From Straminergon stramineum (Eukaryota; Streptophyta; Bryopsida; Hypnales; Calliergonaceae), in contig OY987270.1 of the NCBI GenBank assembly GCA_963920665.1, positions 18,688,019 to 18,752,018 of the forward strand: a DNA stretch of 64,000 bases. The letters run 5' to 3'. This document shows, one piece after another, positions 21,301-33,574 of this stretch (the stretch's first letter is position 1; every line of letters starts with the position of its first letter). Position numbers and translations under genes: made by a program. The notes beneath the pieces were generated by a model. The model was not told the DNA's origin, searched no databases, and saw nothing but the letters and a program-made list of their open reading frames with translations.

Positions 21301-23735
21301 AAGGAGATTCTAGTTATGACGCGCATTTGATCGAACTCAATGTCTTCTAACAGGCATGGAGATTGAACTTGGTCATGTTTTTTGTACCCAGCTCTAACCT
21401 GGAGAGCATGTTTGAAGGCTTGTTGTGTGAAGATTTCCTTGCTGTACATATTTATTGTCAGTATCCATGTGTTGGAAAATGTCCTTAAAATGTGTCCTGT
21501 TTTAAAAATTAAATTAAATTTGAAATTATGCTTGCAGCCAGTTTACGTCGCATGTCAAGCTTTGAAGCCCTTCACACTGCTACTAACAGCAGGTAATATC
21601 CAAGTTTCTTTGGGTGATTTGGTGAAAATTATTGTGCTCTGTTAGTTGGTACGAGCTGAAATGAAGACTATTTCCCTTGGATTGTGCCTGTCCTTGTTGT
21701 GGCATAGACTTGAAAATTATAGCTATAATTAGGAAAGTACTTTGCTGGGGCTTACCTAGTGGTCTTGATACTAATAGACAGTCATGCTGACTCGTGTTCT
21801 GGAAGAACTCTCATGACATCGAATGGTGCGCATGTCTCAGGGCAATGCAAGCTGATTTTGTGAGGCTTGATCAGGATATTCTCACTCCACTTGCTGGAAA
21901 AAAGAAGCTCTACACTTTCGAAACGAATGATTTCTGGGAGCAGATTAAAACACCAGGGTGAGTTAATGCACCAGATTTTGGGTAGAATTTCTGATTTCGC
22001 TTTTACCTGTTCGAGAGTTTCGTTTGATCTTCATAAATATTCATGCAATGCATGCGATTGTGTTGAGATAAAGTAGTTTTCCTCTTCCGAAAAGGGTTTC
22101 GTTGATTATCATATCCTTAAGTGGAAGAGCTAGCATCGAACCCAACTTGGATTACTGTTTGTTGTGAAAATACATTTAATATGTGATATTTGCTGGTTAC
22201 GCTTTCAGTTGTCTAAACCTGCAATCCTTACTCATTTTTTGTGAAATCCGTTTTCTAGCTGTTGTGACGGTTAAGGTATTTGCGGTTTCTCGTCTTTTGA
22301 TTCATTGTTGTTATTCTGAGAACGCAATGGGGCTCAGATATTGATGAGAGGAATTCTTTGCAGAATGTCTCTCCGGTGCTCGTCACTCTACTTAGCACAG
22401 TACAGGATCACGATGCCTGAGCTTTTGGCTTCTGGAGATGGTAAAAGGTCGCCTACAATAGTTGGAGATGTTTTTATTCATAGGTCTGCCAAAGTTCATC
22501 CAACTGCCAAGGTAAAGTCTCTCGTACTTATCCTGTTGACATTGTTTTTGTATCAATTTGTACTTCAAAAAGGCTACAAGTTCCTTATATTAACAACCAC
22601 TTGTATTCTGTGACTGATTTTATTTTCCGCTGTTAGTCGATGCCCATACTGTATCTCAATCCGTGCTAAAGGTTTGGCTGGTTCTCTCGTGTCTAGCTCC
22701 TGTCTTTATTATATGTCTTCTGATCGATTTTGAAATCGCCTCCATATGTGGGGGAGCAGCTAGGGCCTAATGTCTCAATATCAGCCAACGCTCGTATTGG
22801 CCCTGGTGCTCGGCTTATAGGGTGTATTATCCTTGACGATGTTGAAATCAAGGTTTGAAGTTTTCTGCTTTGAAGCTCTTTCATATCGTTTTATTGAAGT
22901 TTTGTGTAAGAATTGATATGTGATCATACGTTCACAAAATGAGATAATGTTAGTGGATTGATTTACAGAGAAGGTCATATTCTTGTAGAAAAGTGTTCCA
23001 TTTCTTGTCATGAAAGTCTCATTTGATTGTGAGTGATGCGACTATTTGATGGTTATTTAATGGTCGTGAGATTTTCTGGCTTGTTTTATGTGCCTGTTCT
23101 CTCGCTCGTTGCGTATCTCTTTGCCTCCTGACCGGATTTGTGGGAAACATTCCAGGAAAATGCTGTTGTTATGCACTCAATAGTGGGCTGGAAGTCTTCA
23201 CTGGGAAGATGGGCTCGAGTTCAGGCAAGCTTCAATTCTATCTTAAAGAGTTTCATCATGATATTACGAGTTTCAATATACCTTTTCTTGTAAGAACGTA
23301 AGGGAAATGTTGTTACTGGTGCCAATGCTGTCACTGTCTACTTCGCACATAAGTCGACTTGGACGAATTCGACACTAACATATTTGATCATTTCATTGTT
23401 CGATGCAGGGAGGAGGTGATTACAATGCCAAGCTGGGCATCACCATCCTTGGTTAGTTTTTATTCTCCATTCTCAATGCAAAACTGTCTCTCAACATTTT
23501 GTTACGAAATCCATACGGAACGTATTTTCTGTATAATGGTATTATTTTTGCTTTCTCTAGTAGGAGCGCAAGCTAAATTAGCCTCGTCCCTAGTTTCTGA
23601 CATATATCTTTTTTATTTTTTTCATTTATTGCAGGAGAAGATGTTGTAGTTGAGGATGAGGTGGTGGTTGTTAATTGCATTGTCCTACCTCATAAGACAC
23701 TCAACGTCAGCGTCCAAGATGAGATCATCTTGTAA
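18393..23735 (+). CDS. Mannose-1-phosphate guanylyltransferase alpha-like protein (GMPPA/KONJAC type), 423 residues
   Basis: Fifteen exons join in frame: 18393-18468, 19163-19260, 19534-19634, 19751-19829, 20134-20194, 20590-20636, 20749-20841, 21108-21198, 21538-21592, 21841-21957, 22364-22511, 22760-22852, 23156-23224, 23409-23451 and 23635-23735. The N-terminal nucleotidyltransferase domain (about residues 14-265) has the signature [14 protein letters not shown], then [10 protein letters not shown] and YAEKPETF. The C-terminal part (from about 300) is a left-handed beta-helix of hexapeptide repeats, for example [20 protein letters not shown], and the protein ends with [10 protein letters not shown]. 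This matches Arabidopsis KONJAC1/2 (about 415 residues) throughout. Those proteins are not efficient enzymes themselves but stimulate the catalytic GDP-mannose pyrophosphorylase, supporting glucomannan and ascorbate synthesis in the cytosol. The intron after exon 13 has a GC donor (CAG|GCAAGC). No coding damage is seen. Confidence 0.93.
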
Positions 23736-25444
23736 CTGCTGCTGGAGGTGGGGTGCCAAGAGGTTAGTAGCATGGCGTAGTTTCTTCAGTAATTCACATC
23801 GAGTTTTTCTTTTACGATTCTTTTTATCCTGAAAGGCACTCTGTTTAGTTAGTTTGATTGTGAAAGAGGCTAGACAACAGGTTCTGCTGTGGCGATGGGA
23901 AGTTGAAAGTAGGTTAGAAGTTTCACACAAGTATGTGTAGGTTGAGATAGAAAACATATGTTATAAGCAATATAATCATGTTATGCATGAATCATTCATG
24001 TAGTCTTTTAGCTATAAGGCCATCGTGTTCCATGCACCAATTGGCCCCATGGAATACAGAATAACCTGTTAGGTTGAGGGAGAATGGTGCGGACACATGA
24101 TGTTCCAGTGCACCACTACACCTTTTAATGGCAGAATTCTGTATTGTGGCTCAAGGGAAGTTCCACATTGCACATTCCACTTCTTCTTTTTATGTTTGCA
24201 TTAAAAGAAACATGTATTTTAGAAATTGTTCATATGGTCAATGTGAGAACAGAAATACAATTTCTATTTGTAGTACTGAAAGATTTGATATGATAGGCAA
24301 AAGTATGAAGTGATCAAAGTGGTATTATATGACCACAATTTTATTTATTTATTTGTGTTTGAGGACAATGATCATTGTGGAGGGGGGATTGTATCATGAG
24401 CATTGATTATATCTTTATGGATGAATTTACTAATTCTACTTGGTTATGGTTCATGTGCAAGTAGGGATTGCTTGATCTCCATTTTGATGACAAATGCATT
24501 AGTATCTAGAGATGAAGGAATTATGCATTGGAGTTAGACAACTCCATTTGGATGACATGCATTGGAGTTAAATAGCTCCTAGACGATGGCAAGTGCAAAA
24601 ACGTGGGTGGACTTAAATGCAACAAGAATTGTTTAGTGACACCTATAAATGGATGAAAATAGACCATGACAATTTCATATTGTCATCGCAAGTATCGGGG
24701 TCGATACTTCAAAACCTACTATGGTAGATATCAACCTTCCTAAGTGTGTGGATTGGAAATAGGTTGGCAAACTTTGGCATAAGGGTCCCAAACTTTGTGC
24801 AATGGCAATGCTGATTTTGTTTTTTGTCCATGTTTTTTTAAGTTGTTATGGCTAGTTTGCAATGATCATAGATTAGAATTTCAACACATTTGTAGTGATC
24901 ATGGTTCTCGCAAGTGAACCCAAGTGGTGAGTAGTTGGCAATAGTTGTGTCTAATTTAGAACAAAAATTTGGCAATTTTTGGAGCAAAATTGGAATTGTA
25001 TGAGAGCAAATTTGCAACAAAGAAGGATGTGTAGTTTGTGAATTCCATGGCATCCAATGAGTGCTTTGTTTTATCAATCATGACATTGTAATATAGTAGA
25101 AAATCATATCAATTTATGGGAGAGCAAGAAGAGGACAAGTTGAGATTGTATATACATTGTTTGAGTACTAAGGTGTGGCAAAGTAGCACTTGGGAGCAAA
25201 TTCAACAAGGAGACATTAGATCTTGCAAATACAACAAAAGATTGAAGGCGATGTTAATGACTATTTGGACAAAGATGAAACCATATTTGGCACCTCGTTA
25301 GAAGATTGGAAATGGCACGAATTACTAGCTCATGCATGAGTCTATGGCTTGAGTCTACAAACATTTCCAAAGGAGCAACAATGGAAGTCTATGAAGGTCA
25401 ATAAAAGAGTCACTAGCTCTCCAATGACACTAAATTTGATCACT
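23736..25444. other. 3' UTR of the GMPPA-like gene, then repeat-derived spacer
   Basis: The first few hundred bases are the likely 3' UTR. From about 24370 to 24850 the text resembles 30040-30480 in short phrases ('caatgcattggagttaaa', 'gctcctagacgatggcaag'), as if both derive from one repeat, perhaps an LTR; I cannot find LTR ends. A frame at 25116-25301 is unassigned. Confidence 0.3.
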
Positions 25445-25600
25445 CAATACAAGAGAAAGGTGTGTTTTAAGTATAGTCCTATAAGTATTGATCTTTATGG
25501 AGATTTTGAATAAAATTTTACTAAAAATCTCCTAAAAGATCAACACTTATAAGACTATACTACTAAGACTATACTTAAAACACACCTTTCTCTTCTAGTG
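25445..25600. mobile_element. Foldback element with CACTA-like ends (about 156 bp)
   Basis: Two arms of roughly 65-80 bp form a near-complete hairpin. The left arm begins CAATACAAGAGAAAGGTGTG; the right arm, reverse-complemented, begins CACTAGAAGAGAAAGGTGTG. The right end matches the CACTA-superfamily start (CACTA followed by GAAGA); the left end appears mutated. Flanking triplets are act and gct, so a 3 bp target duplication is only approximate. Confidence 0.55.
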
Positions 25601-25999
25601 GCTAGAGGTGGCAAATTGGTGACAAGGTCAACCATCAACTTATTGTACATCAATCCTTGACTATAACAATGCCAACAACATTGTCTTTGGCTTCAAATTT
25701 GAGTCCCTTTGGAATTAGAAAGATTGTAGATGCGATAGAAGTATTTAAGGCAAAGCCAAACTACTAAGAAGCAACAATGGTAGTTTTAGTCAAGAAAGAC
25801 AGGACTTCGATGTCCTCAGAAGTGATAGGGTGGAGAGGCCACTATTCACAGAACATAGTGATGGAATCAATATTCAAGTCCATAGACAAATAGGTACCCT
25901 CAAGAGTGAGGGGGGATGTAACTCTAAGGTCCTTGGGAACTTTGTCTAGTAGCTATTAGACTAGAGGCCATTCAATAGGAGTAACCAAGTCCAAAAGGA

Positions 26000-27560
26000 G
26001 AAAAAAAATTGCATGCTACTTTGGTAGCTATTGAAAGAGGATGCCCACTCAAGACCACAACATAGGACTTTTGACATACCGCATAGTACATTGAGAGGAT
26101 ATGTTATGGGCACTATATTGTCAAGGAAATAAGGTAGGAATGGCTCATTTTGGCACTAGATGAGGAACAAAATGTAGTAAATTATATTGCAAGAATGAAA
26201 AATTTGGGACACTTGGTCAACCAAGTGCAATTTATACTCAATGCTACTAACTAAAGCTATCGTCACTCATTTCAAAAAGGGAATTCCCAGCCAATGGTGG
26301 AGATATTGGTTTAAAAAAGGCACCTAGAGCCCATACTAGCTCTAGATGGCCCAAAGATTAATACCAAGTAAGCAAGAGGCCTTTGCCCATCCAACATGAC
26401 AAAGTTTTATCACAACTTGGGTATGATGTTGGATTGTATTTATGCGCCATGACATATTTGGAATGCGGATGAATCAGGATAGAATGGAGGCAAGAGAGTT
26501 ATGGCACAAACACAATTCCCAAATGTACATTGTATAATTGCTACAGAGTGAGAGTGGTTGTCCATTTTATATTGCATAAATGCTAATGGTATTTATATTC
26601 CTAATTTTATATCTTCCATTGAAAAATGTTTCAAAGAGACTACATCAAGGGTTGTGAGGATGATGCAACCATAGGCATGCAAGAAAAGGCTTGGATGACT
26701 AGACCCCTTTTGAAAACTTGGATTCATTTGATGAGAGCTAAAGCCTCTAGTAGACCATTTCTTGGTTGTTCCCCAAGTTGTGAACCATCACATTGTTGTT
26801 CAGAATATTAAATAATTTAAATTTTTTTTTTTAATTTAAAATCATTTAAAACAATTCAATTTTGATGTGGAAAAGTTCACAATCATTTGTAAATAAAGGT
26901 TTTTTCCATTTAAAAAATTATTATTATTATTAATCATGTCATTAAACTATTTGGGCAATTCAACCCTTGTAGTTTTTATTTTGGGGGGGGATTTTTTTGG
27001 ATTTTTTTTGCCTAGTTTTCCCTACTCTAGGAACTCACGGTCTTGCTGAGGCCTAAAATCTCTTCTATTGTCTCATTTTATGAGGCAAATTTCAGAAATT
27101 GGGCTTGGATATTTCATGCACAAATTGGCATGTGCTTATATTGGATGGCTAAGGAGTTGCATGTGACCATGGATGTAGTCAAGGCAGAAAGAATTTTAGG
27201 TCTTGACCTTTTGTTGTTACCATCTCAGATGCTACATAAAATGAAACCTCTTGATGTCTTAGGCTTCAAACTGTTTAAACAAATGTTCCACTTAATGATT
27301 GGAATGTTTGAACACAGTTAAAGAGCATGTCTAGAAGAACCACCAAGGAAATATTAGCCACGTCGGTTTCAGAGGCTTTAGAAAAGACTCTTTTAGTTCA
27401 AAATATCAAAAGTGGTTTTAGGGCTACTAATATTTGGTTGTTCAATCCAAAGGTCATAGAAAGAAAGACAAATCCAAGTGAATGTTTTAGAGACATTTCT
27501 ATGATGGATGTGATAAATCTAGCAGAAAGAGAGATCATGAATGATCCTACACATTAGAAT
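26000..27560 (+). pseudogene. Decayed pogo/Tigger-type transposase (HTH_psq, CENPB-type HTH, DDE_1)
   Basis: Pieces in different frames follow the order of a pogo-family transposase. First comes a Psq-type helix-turn-helix (LVAIERGCPLKTTT, then DIPHSTLRGYV, about 26010-26110). Next is a CENPB-like DNA-binding segment (QARGLCPSNMTKFYHNLG, about 26365-26420). Then the first catalytic Asp motif, HIWNADESG (about 26450), and a core run, KGCEDDATIGMQEKAWMTRP (about 26650). LILDG, with the second Asp, is near 27135. Then come LDLLLLPSQMLHKMKPLDV (about 27205) and NIKSGFRATNIWLFNPKV (about 27410). Stops and frameshifts interrupt it many times, and AT-rich DNA at about 26815-27040 splits the core, so it cannot be active. 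Lysine/glutamate-rich codons near 28250-28430 may be remains of the C-terminus. Confidence 0.8.
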
Positions 27561-30500
27561 GAGGATCCTTCCATCTAACCGAGCTATGATTTGGAGGAGA
27601 CTAATGACTTTAAAAACGAGTTGGCCAAAGATGTCTCTAAATAAATGGAGACTTGAAGTTCATGCAGATATTGTCAATTATTTTGTCCCTGTTGCATTGC
27701 CACAATTTCATAGAGAGTAATAAGAGCCATTTCAAGAAGATTGTAGATGACAAGGTAGTTTGGATAGTCCTTGCATGGACTAACAAGGAGCTTAGCTACT
27801 TGTTGCAACTAGTAATCCAATGTTGGCACTGCCAATCTAGATTGACAAACCGGTACTAGCTCATCAAGAGTCCCTGGGAGGCATGTCTTAGTCCAAGGAA
27901 GTATAGGAGGTGGCTCACCATGAAAACATATTGGAGGTACATGCATCAAATAATCCCACAAAAACAACACAATATGAAGATGATGTCTATAAAAGGTGAA
28001 ATCAATCAATAAATAGTGGATTGCATGGTAGACAAAGCGAGGAAGGGTTGGATAGTAAGAACACCCAGATCACTAGGAGAATCAACAAGGTTTTTGTTTC
28101 TCCTAGTTAAAAAATTGAGAACTATCCCACCAAAGCTGAAATGGATCCTATTGATGTCCAACGAGTTTGTAGCTCAATTAGAAGCTCAGACAACAACCAA
28201 GAAAGCAGCGTTGGAGTAGGGTAGGAGGTATAAATCCATCGTGGTAGAATCATGAAATCAAAAGAAGTTGGAGAGAGAGCAGAAGAACGTAATGGCAACA
28301 AAGAAGGTGGAAGAATAAGTGCCAAATAAGAAATTAGATGAATATTGCATTAGAAGAGATTCAACAACTTTGGAAGCCTGTTTTAAGCTAGTTCACCATA
28401 CTTGGAACCAACCAAAGCTTTACAAAATTTTAAAATTATTAAAAAATTAATATTTTTAATTAAAATATGAAATACATAAAGAATATTTTTTAAATATTGT
28501 ATTATTATTATCCAATGTGGTTGTCTTCTGGCCATGTCATCCAACTATTGATGTTAAGTTCCCACAATCTGAGAACTCATTAGAACTCGTAGTCTTCTAG
28601 ACTAGCTAAATCCCTTCTAATCGAGGAAGGCTAAGGTCGGTGGGTGGGAGGGTAAGCTCCACAAAGCTATAAAGAAACTCCATTTTCTCCCCAACCGTCA
28701 TAGCAACCAATTTGCAACAAAAATGAGCCTTCATTCATTGTCTACAATCAACAAACTATGAAACTACTTCTTCAAAACTTTAAGAAATTGGGGAAGAAAC
28801 CTTAGTTGGTGGTTCCAATTGGTGGTTGGTTTTGCGAGGTAATAAATGTTGGTAGGGAGCCCATTTGATTGAATTTATCAAGAATTTCAAATAGATATGC
28901 ATCCACCTTGAACCAATGAATCTAAATTTCTAAAAGGGTTAAAAAAACTTATTTGGAAATTCACAATTGATTTTTAGTGCAAGGAAAGGGCAACTTATGA
29001 GTGCATTGATAGAATAGCATGGGAGGGAGGTTGGCATTGTTGGCCAAAGTGGCAATTGATGGTGCTTGGTCTCTACCACCTCGACTTGGAGAAGGTTTGT
29101 CCCCCATGACATGGACAACTCTAGGGTAGACCTATTGCTCTTCTATGGAAAATGTTCAATCTAGATAAGGGCAAACTTTGAAGAATTCTAGTGGCGATAT
29201 AAGGGTGGATTTGTTTTTAGTTTCAATTCTAGCAACATTCAATGTTTGGGTAGCTCTCACATGCATGTAGCTATGGTACAAATAGGTCAAAGGTAATCAT
29301 TCCACTACCTTGAATGGCCAAATAATGGCATTTTCTATTATTTTTTGTTTATAGGTGTGGTCACCATACGTTCATGAATGCATTGGTTTCAAGAATAATA
29401 CATAGTTCATTTTAGACTTCATAAGAGTTTATTCTATGCTCCAAAAGTGTCAACTAGGGATTCTTCTTTTCGCCAAAGAAGGGTACTCTATTGACACCCA
29501 TGGGTGCTCTATGATTTGAACTTCATAAATTAATAGAATATTACTCCGATCTTGTAAAAATTCAAAACAACTTGGATTCAATTACTTTCAAAGACATTGG
29601 AAGAAGAATGAAGCTTGAAGAAGGCCCCAAGTTCTCGGATAGTGGAAAATGCTAGCTGGACCCCCTCAAAAATATTAAAAAATAAAAAAACCAACAAACT
29701 ACAAGGCCTGAATGGCACGAGACTATATAATTAAATCATTTTAATTTCTTTTAAAAGTGATTAAAAAAACTTGATGTTAAAATGAATCTGAAATTACAAA
29801 AGTCAAAAATTTGATTTGGATAGAAACAATCACATATCAGATAATATTATTTAATTTTAATTTTAATTTTATTTTTTAATTGCATAATATTTATGACAAC
29901 ATTGTGTTGGTTTATAGCTTGAGGAACAACCTTGAAACGACCCTCCTAGGGCCTCCTTTTCATTCTAACGGGCTAATTTTTCCACTTTCCAAAATCCAAA
30001 TCTGATCCCAAGAACCACATAGGTCTTAAAAAATGTCACATTTGGATCTACCTACCTTAGACAATGCACTGAAGTAAAATAGTTCCTAGGGGATGACAAG
30101 AGCACTAGACAATGCATCAAAGTTAAACAACTTTGTGTGAATGATTTAGATTTGGATAAGATAAGTTTTATTGCTTCTAAGTATGACTAGGACTTTTACT
30201 TTAGTGAATGGTTCTAGAAGTAGGAAACTAAAAGTAAAATAATTGAGACTTTTACTTGAAGGGATGGAACTGAAAGTGGATAGGCGATCCTAGTCTATCT
30301 TAAGAATTGGTAGTCTTCTATAATGTAAGATGGAACCTTGGAGTGAGGAGAGAATCTTTTGGCCATTTATCTCTCATACATGGTCAGGTAGTTTGAGCTC
30401 TATATAGAAGTCTTGATATTTTCAATATTCTTGTGTGGAACAAATAGTGGTTCGAAGTTTGAGTTGTTGTTGCAGGTCATGGAAGACTCATGAAAAATGA

Positions 30501-31063
30501 GCCAATAACCATTTAATTCTTGCATAAAGTACTTAGCCAAATTTCAAAATCTTTCACTAGGTATGCTCCATTTTCTACTATATATAAACAATTTCATCTA
30601 CTTTTGATTTTTGAGATGAAACCACATGTCTTCTACAAGTCATAAAAATTTCAGATTTTGCGTATAAAGATTTGAAATTACCATGAATTTTGGAAGAAAA
30701 ACAAAGAAAATCCATATTGAATTCAAAATACATTTAAAATCTCAAAACTTTCACCATAGGTATGTATTGTATTGTAGAACATCATTCTGTAATTAAATTT
30801 TAGTGTCATTTTAGAAAATATGGTTTGTTCAAGTTTTCCACTTTAAAATTCAAACTACAATTAAAAAAACTCATTTTTTGGAATTTTTGGAATTTTTCAA
30901 CCACAATATAAGTAGAATTGAGAAGCTTTGTTTTGCTAGTTTTACTCAAAAAGAAAGGAATGGTTTTGAATTTCAAAATTATATTTTAGGAACTAAATGC
31001 CAAAAGTGATAATGAAAAATACACTATATAGATATTCTATTTTTAGGAAATGAAATACTGTCT
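27561..31063. other. Transposon remains and AT-rich spacer
   Basis: Up to about 28430 the sequence may be the decayed tail of the pogo-type element. From about 30040 to 30480 it resembles 24370-24850 and contains a TATA-like ctctatatagaag at about 30400, as an LTR might. From 30600 to 30840 it resembles 15390-15660. No intact gene is visible. Confidence 0.3.
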
Positions 31064-32003
31064 TTAATCCCTACAAGATTATAACTATGTTTTAACAAAA
31101 AAACAATTCAAGAAAAACATTTCTAATCCAAAGAGCTAAGATGAAGAAAACTATTTTTTTGCATATTCAAATGTAGGATCTTGCATAAGACTTATATGAG
31201 AATATATGGAAAATTTTAGACACTTTGACTATGAAGATTGTAAGATACTAATGTTTGATCAAAGTGAAAAGAAAACAAGGTTTCCTAGCTTACTTAACTA
31301 AGTTTTAAGACTTTGAATCCCCTTAACTTAACTTTTTTGCAATACAAAGTTTAAGGTTTAAATATTTATGGTGGAGAATTGAATTGGAAATCTAGAAAAA
31401 TAAATTCACAAAAATAAATTAATAAGTTTCTTATAGTTAAATAGAAGTCTATACTATGAAATAGATGAAATAATGAGATTGTTAATAGTTCTAAGATGGA
31501 ATTGAAATACACTAATCCCAATTCCTAATGATGAGCTTGTTCTTGCAAGTAAACTAAACCATACATGTAGATTATTTATTCCCAAAATTGTGAAAATTGA
31601 GTTCAAAATGGATCTAATACAATAGTTGGCTTCTAAAAGATGCTTTAATTTCCCACAAAGCAAGATGTTCCATAACTTTCTCATCACAAATCCAAATAGA
31701 ATCAATCAAATCTTTCCATCTAGACAATTTTTTTTCTATTTGAAACAAAAAAAATTTAAAATTAATATTCAAAGATTTTGTAATTTGTGTTTTTTTTGCC
31801 TAAAGTTGACCATTTTGAACTTATTGTAGCCTAAATTTTGCTCTAGGGCACAATTGAAATAAAAATATATTCTCCAAATGCTAGTCCTTTTTTTTATCTT
31901 CAAAAAAATTCAAAAAAACATGCTAAAATTTGAGAATATAGGAAGCTAGTACTCTAACTTTCATTTGAACCTCAAGGAGACACTTGGTCCTTCAGAGGGA
32001 AAA
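31064..32003. mobile_element. TTAA-type inverted-repeat element, long class (about 940 bp)
   Basis: The left end is TTAATCCCTACAAGA; the right end, reverse-complemented, is TTTTCCCTCTGAAGGA, so the right terminus is degraded. The interior aligns by eye along most of its length with 2065-2986 ('gagaattgaattg', 'aatagttctaagatggaat', 'ccataactttctcatcac', 'attgaaataaaaatatat'). Confidence 0.55.
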
Positions 32004-32383
32004 AAATCTCATGAAAATTACAAATATTTCATCTACAATTCTACAATCAATTTTAGAAGGATTTTCCAAAATTTGGTTTCAAAATTTATTGAAAAATACT
32101 AGCTAAAACCTTACTATATGGTTACGATCTATTAATCATACTGAAATTTTTATAGAATTTTTTTAATATTATTCTATCGTGTTGCATTCTATGATTTATC
32201 TTAATATTTTTAGAAATTTAGAATACCCCCAGTCCTTAAGGGGTACCTCTGAAATTATGATGGCACTTGTGGTAAGGTAGTTACTTGATCACCAAAAATC
32301 AACATAATTTGTTGTACAAATATTTGTTCTATTACTCATTGGGAATTCATTCCTAATTTTTTTATACTACAAAAATTGTACTG

Positions 32384-32505
32384 GTATTCATACTTATATT
32401 TGTACATATATACATATATATTATATTCATATTGTATTCATACTTATATTTGTACATATATGCATATATTATATTCATATTGTATTCATATTTATATTTG
32501 TATTT
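32384..32505. repeat. AT-rich tandem repeat, about 50 bp unit
   Basis: Units starting 'gtattcatacttatatttg' begin at 32384, 32434 and 32482 (the last partial), rich in TA steps. Confidence 0.75.
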
Positions 32506-32669
32506 GAACACATTTATTAAGAGAAGTGAATCATTATTTTCTTGATTTTTCTACCTAATTTTCATAAGCCAATGTCTGTTGCCAATTTTGGTTGCATAGG
32601 TAGGTGTTTGTTACCTATTCTCATTTTCAAATTAGTTTGAATTTTTAGAACCACTGAAACATAGTTTCT

Positions 32670-33130
32670 TTAACCTTTAAAGGCCCATTTTTTTTTTCAA
32701 AAAACATTCAAAACTACCATTCATATTGCAAAGCGCAAAACTTTCAAAAAACAAATTTTGTATATTTAATTGTAGGATTTTACTTTAAACTAGTGCAAAA
32801 TTGTATAGAAAATGTAGAAAAAATTCAATAACTTTGACTATGGAAATTACAAGATACTTATGTTTCAATTGAAGAGAACATTATTTTCTTGCACCTTGCT
32901 TGACTAGATTTTTTGGCATTCAATCTTCTCAATTTAAACTTTTATAGTATACATTTTGAATCTTTTTTAAATTGTTGAAGAATTGAGTTGAGATTTTGGA
33001 GAAAAAATTTCAAAAAACACACACTAGATTCTCATTCTTAAAAAATTTGTTAAATGGAATTATGTAAGAGGTAGAAGGAAAATCTCATTCACTAATAGTT
33101 CTAAGATGGAATCAAAATACACTAATCCCA
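32670..33130. mobile_element. Partial copy of the long TTAA element
   Basis: The left end TTAACCTTTAAAGGCC and the following 450 bases follow the order of 2065-2530 ('aaaacattcaaaactacca', 'gaagaattgagttgag', 'aaaaaacacac', 'agttctaagatggaat'). Similarity stops near 33130, so the right half is missing. Confidence 0.5.
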
Positions 33131-33348
33131 ACCAGAGTTTGTTTTTTCTAGCACCAGTGATAGTGTTGCCACCTCTTGATGATCCGATGTGCCAGATATG
33201 CACCATCTAACAACAAAAAACCTAGATGGGTTGCCAAAATCTGTAACTTTCTTTATAAGAATGCAACCACCTCAATTTTGATGAAGTTGGAATATAAGTC
33301 CATTGCTTCGAAGTGAAAATATTTAAGATTCCACTAGTTTTAAATACA

Positions 33349-33574
33349 TTAACCTCTAAACGATGCGGCGGACATTTTTTGTCCGATGAATGCCAAGCAA
33401 TTCTCTTGTGGAGGATAGAAGTGCAACTATTCATCCTCAAAATTAGGGGTAGAAAGGGGAGATCTTCTACAGTAGTTTGACTTCCAATGAGTATTTTTGA
33501 TTTTTTTTAAAGTGGATGATGTCACATGGTTTGTAAGTTGTATTTTTCCTATCCTAGGACAAAACTCAAGGTTA
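33349..33574. mobile_element. Short TTAA MITE, copy related to 55870-56098
   Basis: In this orientation it reads TTAACCTCTAAACGATG..., then a long match to the reverse complement of the element in the GWD intron. Shared stretches include 'aggggagatcttctacagta' and 'gatgatgtcaca'. The right end has diverged so the exact limit is uncertain. This paralogy confirms that the element is mobile and multi-copy. Confidence 0.75.
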
